DNA of 64,000 bases from Solirubrobacteraceae bacterium. Lineage in GTDB: Bacteria; Actinomycetota; Thermoleophilia; Solirubrobacterales; Solirubrobacteraceae. The stretch spans positions 62,001 to 126,000 of the forward strand of contig JADGPK010000001.1 in NCBI GenBank assembly GCA_017882445.1, in the 5' to 3' direction. This document shows, one piece after another, positions 8,233 through 16,279 of the stretch. Numbering within the stretch: the first letter of the stretch is position 1; each line of letters begins with the position of its first letter. A program made the position numbers and the translations under genes. The notes beneath the pieces are model-generated. The model had not been told where the DNA came from and searched no databases. It saw nothing but the letters and a program-made list of their open reading frames with translations.

Positions 8233-8613
8233 CTATTTCTCCCCCCACTCCTCGGCTTCGGCGGCGGCGTTCAGCGAGAGCGCGTGAAGCTCTGAGGTGA
8301 GCTGGCGCAGGCGCCGGTTGTCCTGAAACCACGGCCCGTAGCGGCGGGCCTGCTCGGGGGTGAGGTTGCGCGTGACGGTCTTCTGGTTGACCTTGCGTGT
8401 CCAGGCGATGTAGGGGCCGTGCAGCTTCGGGGGATCGGCGTGGCAGTGGCAGCCTGGCCTGGGGCAGCGGATGTGGCGCTCGGCGAGAGAGCCGGGCAGG
8501 CAGAAGCCCAGTGCCGCGAGCTCGGTGAGGATCTCTCCGAGGCGGCGCTGGTGCTCGGGGGCGATCGGCGCCGGCCGCTTTCCGGAGGTGGTTTGGGTGG
8601 GTTCGTTGGGCAT
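8233..8613 (-). CDS. DUF6788-like small protein associated with insertion sequences
   Basis: Protein of 126 residues. The core GSLAERHIRCPRPGCHCH, then HGPYIAWTRKVNQKTVTRNL, then TPEQARRYGPW matches a small family (DUF6788) commonly seen beside transposases. The Cys-x4-Cys-x-Cys cluster near residues 50-56 may bind metal. It is divergent from the truncated IS1634-like transposase at 8670, with a shared 56-base promoter region containing an imperfect palindrome. The function is not known; passenger gene or transposition helper are both possible. Confidence 0.75.
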   Translation of the reverse strand: MPNEPTQTTSGKRPAPIAPEHQRRLGEILTELAALGFCLPGSLAERHIRCPRPGCHCHADPPKLHGPYIAWTRKVNQKTVTRNLTPEQARRYGPWFQDNRRLRQLTSELHALSLNAAAEAEEWGEK

Positions 8614-8632
8614 CGTGGCGGTTCTGTCTGAA

Positions 8633-8656
8633 AGCTACGATACTAATACCGTAGCT
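8633..8656. repeat. 24-bp imperfect palindrome between divergent mobile-element genes
   Basis: AGCTACG and CGTAGCT arms flank ATACTAATAC; inner bases also pair in part. It sits midway between the divergent starts at 8613 and 8670, so it may be an operator for both genes or a transposase-binding site. Confidence 0.5.
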
Positions 8657-8669
8657 ACGGGACGGGTCA

Positions 8670-9425
8670 TTGATCGTGATGGCCGAAGAGCAACTGTTCG
8701 AGCTTTCCTCGCAGGCGCTGGGCGCGCTGCCGATCGTGCGCCACTTTCTCTGCCGGCTGGGGCTAGGGCCGGCGCTGGAGCGCTGCTTGGCGGATGAGGA
8801 CGCGCGCATGCTGATGAGCGCCGCCGAGGCGATCGGGGTGCTGGTGGCCAACCTCTGCGTGGAGCGCGAGCCGCTCTACGGGATCGGCGAGTGGGCGCGC
8901 CGCTTCGAGCCCGCCCTGCTCGGCCTCGCCTGCGCCGAGGAGGTCGAGCTGCTCAACGACGATCGCGTGGGGCGGGCTCTGGATCAGCTGTTCGACTGTG
9001 ACCGCGCGTCGCTGCTCACAGAGCTTGTGCTGCGCGCGATCTCAGAGTTTCGGATCGACTGCTCCCAGCTTCACAACGACTCGACGTCGATCACGCTCTA
9101 TGGCGAGTACCTGCAGGCTGACGGTCGGGAGCGGGGCGGCCAGCCGACGGCCGCCGCGGCGCGCGGCCACAGCAAGGAGCATCGCGGAGATTTGAAGCAG
9201 CTGCTCTCGATCCTGACCGTGACGGCCGACGGCGCAGTGCCGCTCGCGCACCGCCTCGCCGACGGCAACGTGACCGACGATCAGACCCACATCGAGACCT
9301 GGGAGGGCCTGGTCGCGCTGGTCGGCCACCCGAGCTTTCTCTACGTGGCGGACTGCAAGCAGCGGCTTGACAATACGCTGACGCCCCCTAAAGTTGACCT
9401 GCCCAGCGCGACCTTGCCCAGCTGA
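8670..9425 (+). pseudogene. IS1634-family transposase, C-terminally truncated
   Basis: The N-terminal ~230 residues match the IS1634 family: LLNDDRVGRALDQLFDCDR near 90-110, QLHNDSTSITLYGEY near 130-145, RGHSKEHRGDLKQLLSILTVTADGAVPLAHR near 165-200, and SFLYVADCK near 225-233. The Asp of HNDST and of VADCK are the expected catalytic acids. Homology stops abruptly after base ~9360. The last ~20 codons are unrelated and end in TGA. The C-terminal half with the catalytic Glu is missing, so the protein should be inactive. The break point lies ~80 bases before cysD and carries a promoter-like sequence. A later start (ATG 8679) is possible. Confidence 0.85.
9367..9394 (+). promoter_or_regulatory. 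Candidate promoter of cysD-cysNC at the IS scar
   Basis: TTGACA (9367-9372), a perfect -35 box, is followed after 16 bases by TAAAGT (9389-9394). It begins about six bases after transposase similarity ends and lies 46 bases before the cysD start. Transcription would start near 9401. Confidence 0.5.
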
Positions 9426-9439
9426 GTCAGACAGCACGG

Positions 9440-10351
9440 ATGCCCGTCACCTACCACCTAACTCACCTGCGCGCGCTCGAGTCCGAGGCCATCCATGTGA
9501 TGCGCGAGGTCGCCGCGGAATTCGAGCGTGCGGTTCTGCTGTTCAGCGGCGGCAAGGACTCGATCATCCTCCTGCGCCTCGCCGAGAAGGCCTTTCGTCC
9601 GGCGCCGCTGCCGTTTCCGGTGATGCATGTCGACACCGGCCACAACTTCCCCGAGGCGATCGAGTTCCGCGACAGGCGGATAGCCGAACTCGACGAGAGG
9701 CTGGTCGTGGCGTCGGTCGAGGAGTCGATTCGCAGCGGACGGGTCGTCGAGCAGACCGGTCCCAGGGCCTCTCGCAACGCCCTGCAGACGGTAACGCTGC
9801 TGGACGCGATCGCCGAGCATGGATTCGACGCGGCGTTCGGGGGAGCACGCCGCGACGAGGAGCGAGCGCGGGCCAAGGAGCGCATTCTCTCCTTCCGGGA
9901 TGAGTTCGGCCAGTGGGAGCCGCAGCGTCAGCGCCCGGAGCTCTGGAGCCTCTACAATGGCCGTATTCGCAAGGGGGAGCACGCGCGGGTCTTTCCAATC
10001 TCCAACTGGACCGAGCTTGACGTGTGGCAGTACATAGCCGAGGAGGAGCTGGAGGTGCCGTCGATCTACTTCGCGCACGACCGTCAGGTGTTCGCCCGCG
10101 ACGGGATGCTCTATGCGGTCAGCCCGTTCATCGAACTGATGGAAGGAGAGCAGCCGTTCATGTCCCGCGTGCGCTATCGCACCGTCGGGGACATGAGCTG
10201 TACCGGAGCGGTCGAGTCCAGCGCTTGCACGCTAGCGGAGGTCGTCGCGGAGATCGCCGCCACCGACATCACCGAGCGCGGCCAGACCCGCGCGGACGAC
10301 AGGGTGACCGAGGCGGCCATGGAGGATCGCAAGCGGCAGGGGTACTTCTGA
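9440..10351 (+). CDS. cysD: Sulfate adenylyltransferase subunit 2
   Basis: ATP-sulfurylase small subunit of 303 residues, the normal length. It has the PP-loop SGGKDS at 36-41, the MHVDTGHNFPE motif near 67-77, GGARRDEE near 134-141 and the C-terminal VESSACTLAEVVAEI. With CysN it makes adenosine 5'-phosphosulfate from ATP and sulfate in the cytoplasm, first step of sulfate assimilation. Its TGA shares one base with the cysN-cysC start (TGATG), a sign of coupled translation. There is no strong Shine-Dalgarno before its ATG. Transcription probably starts at the TTGACA/TAAAGT promoter on the neighbouring IS remnant. Confidence 0.97.
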   Translation: MPVTYHLTHLRALESEAIHVMREVAAEFERAVLLFSGGKDSIILLRLAEKAFRPAPLPFPVMHVDTGHNFPEAIEFRDRRIAELDERLVVASVEESIRSGRVVEQTGPRASRNALQTVTLLDAIAEHGFDAAFGGARRDEERARAKERILSFRDEFGQWEPQRQRPELWSLYNGRIRKGEHARVFPISNWTELDVWQYIAEEELEVPSIYFAHDRQVFARDGMLYAVSPFIELMEGEQPFMSRVRYRTVGDMSCTGAVESSACTLAEVVAEIAATDITERGQTRADDRVTEAAMEDRKRQGYF

Positions 10352-12369
10352 TGGATGTGCCCGGTCAGTCATCCGGCGTCGTGACCAGCGGCAACGGCAA
10401 GGCTCACGCGTCCGACGCGCAGGCCGCGCCGCTCGTGGGGGAGAGCGCCCAGGAGGCGTTTCGACGGCTGACCGAGCGTCCCGCCGACCTGCTCCGCTTC
10501 GCCACTGCAGGTTCGGTCGATGACGGCAAGAGCACCTTGATCGGGCGGCTGCTGTACGACTCCAAACAGGTGCTCGTGGACCAGCTGGCCCACGTCGAGG
10601 AGACCAGCCGTCGGATGGGTCACGACTTCATCGACCTCTCGCTGCTGACCGACGGCCTGCGCGCCGAGCGCGAGCAGGGCATCACGATCGATGTGGCCTA
10701 CCGCTACTTCGCCACGGCCCAGCGCCGCTTCATCATCGCCGACACCCCCGGGCACGAGCAGTACACGCGCAACATGGTCACCGGCGCATCGACCGCGGAC
10801 CTTGCGATCGTGCTGATCGACGCCCGCAAAGGCGTGGTCGCCCAGTCCAAGCGTCACGCGTTTATCAGCTCACTGCTGGGAATCCCGCACGTAGTGGTGT
10901 GCGTCAACAAGATGGACCTCGTGGACTTCGACGAGGCGGTGTTCGACGCGATCGTCGAGGACTTCGATTCGTTCGCCGCACGGTTGGAGATGCCCGACGT
11001 GACGTTCATACCCATCTCGGCGCTGCTCGGCGACAACGTGGTCGACCGGTCGGAGTCGATGGGGTGGTATCAGGGGCCACCGCTGCTCTACCACCTCGAG
11101 CACGTCCACATCGCGTCTGATCGCAACCTGATCGACGTGCGCTTTCCCGTCCAGTGGGTGATCCGTCCGCCCGCCACGAGCGTGGCCGACTACCGCGCGT
11201 ATGCCGGCCAGGTGGCAGGCGGTGTGATGAGGCCCGGCGACGATGTGGTCGTACTGCCTGGCGGCCACCACACCACCATCGCGGGCATCGACTCCTTCGA
11301 CGGACCGGTGCAGGAGGCGTTCCCGCCGATGTCGGTGGCTGTCAGGCTCACCGATGACATCGATGTCGCGCGCGGCAGCATGATCGTGCGCACCCACAAC
11401 CAGCCGTCGGTGTCGACGGGGTTCGAGTGCCTGCTGTGCTGGATGTCCGAGCAGCCTCTGAGCCCGCGTCGGCGCTACCTGGTCAAGCACACCACGCGCA
11501 CGGTGATGGTCGGCGGTGTCGATGTCCGTTACCGGATCGACGTCGAGACCCTCCGGCGCGACGAGGATGTCAGCACGCTGGAGCTCAACGATCTCGCCCG
11601 CGTCCATCTCCAGCTCAGCGCCCCGCTGGTGTTCGACTCCTACCGGCGCAACCGGGTGACCGGAAGCCTGATCATCATCGACGAGGCGACCAACGAGACG
11701 GTGGCGGCCGGGGTCGTCCTGGACACGGAGGTCGAGGGAGAGGAGGAGCCGAAGAGCGAGCGCAGCCCGAACGTGATGTGGCAGGGATCGCAGATGACCC
11801 GCGCGAGGCGCTGGGAGGCGCTGGGACACGGCGGGTTGACGCTCTGGTTCACGGGCCTGCCCGGCGCCGGCAAGTCGACGATCGCCTCCGCTGTGGAGGA
11901 GCGCCTGATCGCGGCAGGCCGCACGGCATTCCTGCTCGACGGCGACAATCTGCGTCACGGTCTCAACGGCGACCTCGGGTTCGACGAGGAGGCGCGCAAC
12001 GAGAACGTGCGCCGCACGGCGCATGTCGCGAGGCTGCTCGCGGAGTCCGGGACGATCGCCCTGGTCAGCCTCGTCAGCCCTTATGCAGCGGATCGGCGGG
12101 CGGCCGCGGCCCTTCACGCCGCCGACGATCTGCAGTTCGTCGAGATCTTCGTGGACGCGCCCCTGGAGCTGTGCGAGCGGCGCGACCCGAAGGGTCTGTA
12201 CGCCCGGGCACGCTCGGGCGAGCTCGCCGGTCTCACAGGGGTGGGGGCGCCTTATGAGGTGCCCAGCGAACCCGATCTCGTGCTCGGCAGCTGCGAGGAA
12301 ACGGTGGAGGAAGAGGTCGAACGCGTGATGGACCTGCTAGCCGCCCGCGGGTTGACCTCCGGGTCCTAG
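10351..12369 (+). CDS. cysNC: Bifunctional sulfate adenylyltransferase subunit 1 / APS kinase
   Basis: Fusion of 672 residues. The N-terminal CysN GTPase has G1 GSVDDGKS (54-61), G3 DTPGH (131-135) and G4 NKMD (186-189) and drives APS formation with CysD. Elongation-factor-like beta-barrel domains follow to ~445. The C-terminal CysC APS kinase has P-loop GLPGAGKST (~501-509), the DGDNLRHGLNGDLGF substrate loop and the DPKGLYARARSGELAGLTG lid, and makes PAPS. The frame is open upstream, but the ATG at 10351 in the TGATG junction with cysD is the natural start. No PAPS reductase or sulfotransferase is adjacent, so the PAPS destination is not shown here. Confidence 0.96.
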   Translation: MDVPGQSSGVVTSGNGKAHASDAQAAPLVGESAQEAFRRLTERPADLLRFATAGSVDDGKSTLIGRLLYDSKQVLVDQLAHVEETSRRMGHDFIDLSLLTDGLRAEREQGITIDVAYRYFATAQRRFIIADTPGHEQYTRNMVTGASTADLAIVLIDARKGVVAQSKRHAFISSLLGIPHVVVCVNKMDLVDFDEAVFDAIVEDFDSFAARLEMPDVTFIPISALLGDNVVDRSESMGWYQGPPLLYHLEHVHIASDRNLIDVRFPVQWVIRPPATSVADYRAYAGQVAGGVMRPGDDVVVLPGGHHTTIAGIDSFDGPVQEAFPPMSVAVRLTDDIDVARGSMIVRTHNQPSVSTGFECLLCWMSEQPLSPRRRYLVKHTTRTVMVGGVDVRYRIDVETLRRDEDVSTLELNDLARVHLQLSAPLVFDSYRRNRVTGSLIIIDEATNETVAAGVVLDTEVEGEEEPKSERSPNVMWQGSQMTRARRWEALGHGGLTLWFTGLPGAGKSTIASAVEERLIAAGRTAFLLDGDNLRHGLNGDLGFDEEARNENVRRTAHVARLLAESGTIALVSLVSPYAADRRAAAALHAADDLQFVEIFVDAPLELCERRDPKGLYARARSGELAGLTGVGAPYEVPSEPDLVLGSCEETVEEEVERVMDLLAARGLTSGS

Positions 12370-12378
12370 AGCCTCCGC

Positions 12379-13443
12379 CTACCCTTTTCGCTTCGTTTTC
12401 TTCACGGTGGTGGGGGCCGCGTGAAGCACCACGGTCTGGCTGTAACCGGACGCCAGTGCGCCCGGGCTCACCTTGACGAAGGCGCGGTAGCGGCCGCCGA
12501 GGCGGACGCTCACCACCGTGCTGAAACGTGAGAATGTTCGCCCGGCCTTCTTCACCACTGTGGCGAACTGGCTCTCGAACCTCGTTGTCACTTCGGGCTG
12601 TTCCGTGGTCGCTTCGGACGGTTTCGGCCTTACGGCTTTGCGCAGTTGGAAGGAGACCTGTGCGCCCACCTCCGCGGGCGTGACGGTCCCGTAGAGCCGC
12701 ACCAACCCCGGCTGTCCGCTCGAGTGCACGTGCAGCGTGACCTTCACCGCCGCGTGCACGGTCACCACCGGGCTGTACAGGGGACGCTGGTCGAGCGTGC
12801 CGACGCGGAACTGCGTGCTGGAGGCAAGGTTCGCGACGCGGAACGCGAAGCGCCCGGCCGCGTTGGTGACGGCGGGAACGCCGATTTCCGTGAACGCTTC
12901 CAGGTAGGGGTAGGGGCTGGCCTGCAGAGCGACCTGATGGTTCGCATTGCCAAACCCCGTCAGGGTGCCGCTCAGGATGAACGGGGTGCCGAACGGAACC
13001 GGGGGGACCTGTTCGACTTCGAATCTGAGCGGCTGCGTCTTGGTTGTGAAGCTGCGATCCAGCCCGAGGACCACCACGCCCTTGCTCGTCACGGCCACCA
13101 CTCGATAGTGGTAGGTCACGCCCGTTTGCAGCTTGGAGACGGGCTTGCCCACCTTGACCTCCGCCACGCCGGCGCCCACGCTGACCGTGGGTGTCTGCGA
13201 GCCGTAGGCGGTGGTCGGCCCGTACTGGAAGTAGTAGCTCGTTTCCAGGCCCTCGGGGTTGATCACAGCGGTGAGCATGGCTGAGGTGGCGAGCACGTAG
13301 GCGGCCGTGGTGGTGGACGCATGAGGCGCCGGCGGCGGCGCGGGTTCGGACGCCGCGGGGGAGCCGGCCGGCAGCGCCAGCGCGATGCTCGCCAGCAGCG
13401 GCGCGCTCAGGGCCATTCGACGGCCGATCTTGCTGGGGCTCAT
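12379..13443 (-). CDS. Secreted protein with fibronectin-III-like region, function unknown
   Basis: Precursor of 354 residues with a signal peptide (basic start, hydrophobic ALSAPLLASIALALPAG, likely cleavage after SPAASEP). Residues ~45-135 (LTAVINPEGLETSYYFQYG, VTYHYRVVA) match the fibronectin-type repeat common in secreted actinobacterial proteins. A second Ig-like beta-rich part follows to ~330 and the C terminus is basic. The ATG at 13443 is chosen over the longer frame to 13512 because AAGGGAG lies 8 bases before it and the signal peptide begins there. Probably a cell-surface or matrix protein. It is convergent with cysNC, nine bases apart. Confidence 0.75.
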   Translation of the reverse strand: MSPSKIGRRMALSAPLLASIALALPAGSPAASEPAPPPAPHASTTTAAYVLATSAMLTAVINPEGLETSYYFQYGPTTAYGSQTPTVSVGAGVAEVKVGKPVSKLQTGVTYHYRVVAVTSKGVVVLGLDRSFTTKTQPLRFEVEQVPPVPFGTPFILSGTLTGFGNANHQVALQASPYPYLEAFTEIGVPAVTNAAGRFAFRVANLASSTQFRVGTLDQRPLYSPVVTVHAAVKVTLHVHSSGQPGLVRLYGTVTPAEVGAQVSFQLRKAVRPKPSEATTEQPEVTTRFESQFATVVKKAGRTFSRFSTVVSVRLGGRYRAFVKVSPGALASGYSQTVVLHAAPTTVKKTKRKG

Positions 13444-13478
13444 GTTGGACTCCCTTGCGGTTCTCAGAAGGTCTATGC

Positions 13479-13490
13479 GCTCGTAAGCTC
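13479..13490. repeat. Direct repeat copy 1 upstream of the secreted-protein gene
   Basis: GCTCGTAAGCTC on the plus strand; a second copy, GCTCGTAAACTC, lies at 13519-13530, 40 bases away (11 of 12 identical). Both lie in the leader/promoter region of the minus-strand secreted-protein gene and could bind a regulator. Confidence 0.35.
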
Positions 13491-13518
13491 TTCGCCACCG
13501 GCTGGCGGGCACGTGCCT

Positions 13519-13530
13519 GCTCGTAAACTC
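13519..13530. repeat. Direct repeat copy 2 upstream of the secreted-protein gene
   Basis: GCTCGTAAACTC, the partner of the copy at 13479-13490. The 40-base centre spacing is close to four helical turns, which would put both sites on one face of the DNA. Confidence 0.35.
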
Positions 13531-13682
13531 ATGGTTCCCAACCCGGCTTGCCCTCGTTCGATGCGGTGAGACGAACGATCGCCCCCGGCCGAGCGCGTTG
13601 CATTTTAGACCTTCACAGGATCATCACGCCGCGACGGGCGGTAGCCGCGCAGCCCGTGCGTCCTGCGCGGCGCCGGCGAACC

Positions 13683-14927
13683 TCAGCGCGGGATCGGCGC
13701 GCCGAGCAGGCCGGCGGCCGCCCCGACGCAGCCGGCGAGCAGGAGCGTCTCCACGACGCCACGGCGCAACAGGAGCACCGAGACGGCCGCGGCTGCGAGC
13801 AGCGCGTACTGCCAGGTCTCGCCCAGAGCGCTCGTCAGGGGCACGGCGGCGCCCACGATCGCGCCGGCTGCGGCCGGCGAGGCGCCGGCGAGGAATGCGA
13901 GCACCCGGTCGTTCACCAGCAGCCGCTCGAAGCGGGCGCCGCCGAGCAGGATGAACGAGAACGAGGGGGCGAAGGCGACGAGCGCGGCCAACATGGCGCC
14001 GGGGAGCCCCGCCGCGGAGTAGCCGACCGCCGCCACCGTCTGCGTGACGGGTCCGGGGGTCACCTGCCCGATGGCGACCGCGTTGAGGAACTGCCCGTGT
14101 GTCATCCAGTGGTAGGCGCCGACGGCGTCTGACTGCATCAACGGGACGATCACGAACCCGCCGCCAAACGCCAGCGCCCCGACCTTCAGGGCGGTCCACA
14201 CGAGCGCGCCCGTGCCGCCGGGGTCGACGGTCGCGGTGACCGATCCGAGCTCCGCCAGCAGACCGGGCCGCTCCGAGCGGTTGAGCAGAGCCGCCGGGCC
14301 TCGTGCCAGGAGCCACCAGGCGGTCAACGTCCACGCCCGCGGCCCCGCAGCGCCGCGCGCCAACCGCTGCCTGCTCAGCTCGATGGCGCCGCACGCGAGC
14401 AGGACGAGCACGAGCGACGGGCCCGCGAGGGCCGCCGCGATCCCGCCGGCGAGCGCGTAGGCGAGCACGCGCGGGCGCTCGCCGCCCACGGCGCGTCTCC
14501 AGATGGGCCGGGCGACGCCCAAGCCGGCGCGCACCGCGACCGCGGCAACGGCCGCGCCCGCTCCCATGCCCGCGCCGCGGAGCCACGCAGGCGGCGATCC
14601 AGACAGGAACAGCACGGACAGCCCGATGATCATGATCAGACCGGGCAGGACGAAGCAGAGCCCGCCCAGCAACGCGCCGCGCGGACCGCGCAGCCGCCAG
14701 GCGCAGTAGATCGCAAGCTGCGTCGAGGCAGGGCCCGGCAGCAGGTTGGTGGCGGCTATCGCCCGCTCGAACTGCTCGTCGGTCAGCCACGCGCGTCGCT
14801 TCACGCACAGCTCTCGCAGCAGCGCCACATGCGCGGGCGGCCCGCCGAAGCCGATGCAGCCGATCCGGCCCCACTCCCGCACGATCTCCGCGAACGACGG
14901 CTCCGTCTGAGGATCCCCGGGGCGCAT
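13683..14927 (-). CDS. chrA: ChrA-family chromate efflux transporter
   Basis: Membrane protein of ~414 residues with the duplicated CHR architecture. Each half carries the family motif: GCIGFGGPPAHVALL with NLLPGPASTQLA in the first half, and GALAFGGGFVIVPLM with IGQVTPGPVTQ in the second. About ten hydrophobic segments. It should export chromate (possibly with sulfate exchange) across the inner membrane. The frame is open to an ATG at 15008, but that would overlap the divergent uppP start and add an Arg-rich tail; the ATG at 14927 before RPGDPQTEPSF is favoured. It is divergent from uppP. No ChrB-type regulator is nearby. Confidence 0.9.
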   Translation of the reverse strand: MRPGDPQTEPSFAEIVREWGRIGCIGFGGPPAHVALLRELCVKRRAWLTDEQFERAIAATNLLPGPASTQLAIYCAWRLRGPRGALLGGLCFVLPGLIMIIGLSVLFLSGSPPAWLRGAGMGAGAAVAAVAVRAGLGVARPIWRRAVGGERPRVLAYALAGGIAAALAGPSLVLVLLACGAIELSRQRLARGAAGPRAWTLTAWWLLARGPAALLNRSERPGLLAELGSVTATVDPGGTGALVWTALKVGALAFGGGFVIVPLMQSDAVGAYHWMTHGQFLNAVAIGQVTPGPVTQTVAAVGYSAAGLPGAMLAALVAFAPSFSFILLGGARFERLLVNDRVLAFLAGASPAAAGAIVGAAVPLTSALGETWQYALLAAAAVSVLLLRRGVVETLLLAGCVGAAAGLLGAPIPR

Positions 14928-15002
14928 CGACGGGAGGGTACGGCGCGGCGGTCTGGAGCGCGGCGGCGGGGAGCCTCGGCACGCCATAAGCTGTCGCCTT
15001 CG

Positions 15003-15893
15003 ATGCACGTCCTAGCCGTCGTCAACCCGATCTCCTACTTCCAGGCAGTGATCCTGGGGCTCGTGCAGGGCGTCGCCGAGCCCTTTCCGATCTCGAGCCT
15101 CGGGCACGGCGTGGTGCTGCCCCGCCTGGCGGGCTGGAACATCCATCAGAACGACAAGTTCTTCCTCACCTTTCTCGTCGCCACCCACCTCGCCACCGCC
15201 ATCGTGCTCCTGGGGCTGTTCTTCAAGGACTGGGTGAGGATCGTCAAGGGGCTGTGGCGCTCGCTGGCGATCCGCGAGATCCGCGACGACGACGTGGATG
15301 CCCGTCTGGGCTGGCTGCTCGTGGCCGGGACGATCCCCGTCGGCGTCATCGGCCTTCTCCTGGAGACGCCGCTGCGCAAACTGTTCGCCTCCCCCCAGAC
15401 GGCGGCTGCCTTCCTGATCGTCAACGGGCTCTCGCTGCTCGTGTTCGAGCGACTGCGTCAGCGTCCGCCCCGTCCCGGGGACTACCTGGGCGACAGTGAC
15501 GAGCGCATCGCCAAGCTCAGCTGGCGGCAGGCGATCGCGGTCGGCACCTCGCAGGTGGCCGCGCTCGTCCCGGGTATCTCGCGTTCGGGCTTCTCGATGG
15601 GAGGCGGCCTGCTCGTGGGCCTCTCCAACGAGGATGCCGCGCGCTATGGCTTCCTGCTCGCCACCCCGGTGATCCTCGCAGCGGCAGCGCTCAAGCTGCC
15701 CGAACTGCTCGGCCCGGAGGGAAACGGGGTGCGCGGCCCGGCGCTGGTAGCGGGCGTTTGCGCCGCGTTCACCACCTTCTTCGCGGTGAAGTTCCTGCTG
15801 CGCTATTTCCAGACCAACCGCCTCACCCCGTTCGGCATCTACTGCGTGGGATTCGGCTCGATCTGCACGCTGCTGTTCGCGTTCGGCGGATAG
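15003..15893 (+). CDS. uppP: Undecaprenyl-diphosphatase UppP/BacA family
   Basis: Polytopic membrane enzyme of 296 residues that dephosphorylates undecaprenyl pyrophosphate to recycle the lipid carrier for peptidoglycan and surface glycans. The first catalytic motif reads EPFPISSLGH (~25-34) and the second is PGISRSGFSMGGG (~188-200). The usual first motif is E-[FL]-LPISSTGH, so the Thr is Leu here and the second position is Pro; the Glu, Ser pair and His are kept. The ATG at 15003 starts a normal-length protein, though the frame is open further upstream. It is divergent from chrA with a 75-base gap. Confidence 0.92.
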   Translation: MHVLAVVNPISYFQAVILGLVQGVAEPFPISSLGHGVVLPRLAGWNIHQNDKFFLTFLVATHLATAIVLLGLFFKDWVRIVKGLWRSLAIREIRDDDVDARLGWLLVAGTIPVGVIGLLLETPLRKLFASPQTAAAFLIVNGLSLLVFERLRQRPPRPGDYLGDSDERIAKLSWRQAIAVGTSQVAALVPGISRSGFSMGGGLLVGLSNEDAARYGFLLATPVILAAAALKLPELLGPEGNGVRGPALVAGVCAAFTTFFAVKFLLRYFQTNRLTPFGIYCVGFGSICTLLFAFGG

Positions 15894-15946
15894 AGCCGAG
15901 CGGCGCCTGACCCGGACCGACCGGGACCGAGCCGGGGCCGCGCTCC

Positions 15947-16207
15947 CTACGCGCGCGACTCGGTCGGGCCGCTTTTTGGCCCGGTCTGAAACCAGGCGAA
16001 GGCGAAGCACGCCAGAGCGACCACGAGCGCGGCGATGCCGTGCTTGGTGTGGTGATGGTTGGCTTCCGCGCTCGTCGCGGAGGCGTGGCCGGGGAAGAAG
16101 GAGGGCAGCGAGTGCTCCGGCTGGACGAAGTAGATCACGGCCACGACGATCAAGAGGACGCCCACCAGCACGGCCGGGAGGATGAGCTTGCGCAGGTTCG
16201 GGTTCAT
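15947..16207 (-). CDS. Small two-helix membrane protein, unknown function
   Basis: Protein of 86 residues: short basic N terminus, hydrophobic helix ~9-28 (LILPAVLVGVLLIVVAVIYF), an external-looking loop with a His cluster (NHHHTKHG) near 50-57, then a second helix ~58-75 and a polar tail. The hydrophobic pattern and the His-rich loop suggest a real small membrane protein, perhaps metal-related, but no family is recognised. It is convergent with uppP and divergent from mscS, with a 72-base gap to the latter. Confidence 0.6.
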   Translation of the reverse strand: MNPNLRKLILPAVLVGVLLIVVAVIYFVQPEHSLPSFFPGHASATSAEANHHHTKHGIAALVVALACFAFAWFQTGPKSGPTESRA

Positions 16208-16279
16208 CGCCGCAGGATCCTAGAGCACGATCGCGCCCACGGCGTGCCTCCTCGCCACTTCTCGCCATCATGGAGGCCG

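Noticed and set aside
10870..12117. Long minus-strand open frame of 415 codons
   Set aside because: Lies entirely antisense to cysNC, whose motifs are unambiguous.
15965..15983. CGGGCC-GCTTTTT-GGCCCG hairpin after uppP as terminator
   Set aside because: The T-run is in the loop rather than after the stem, and it lies inside the coding end of the small membrane gene.
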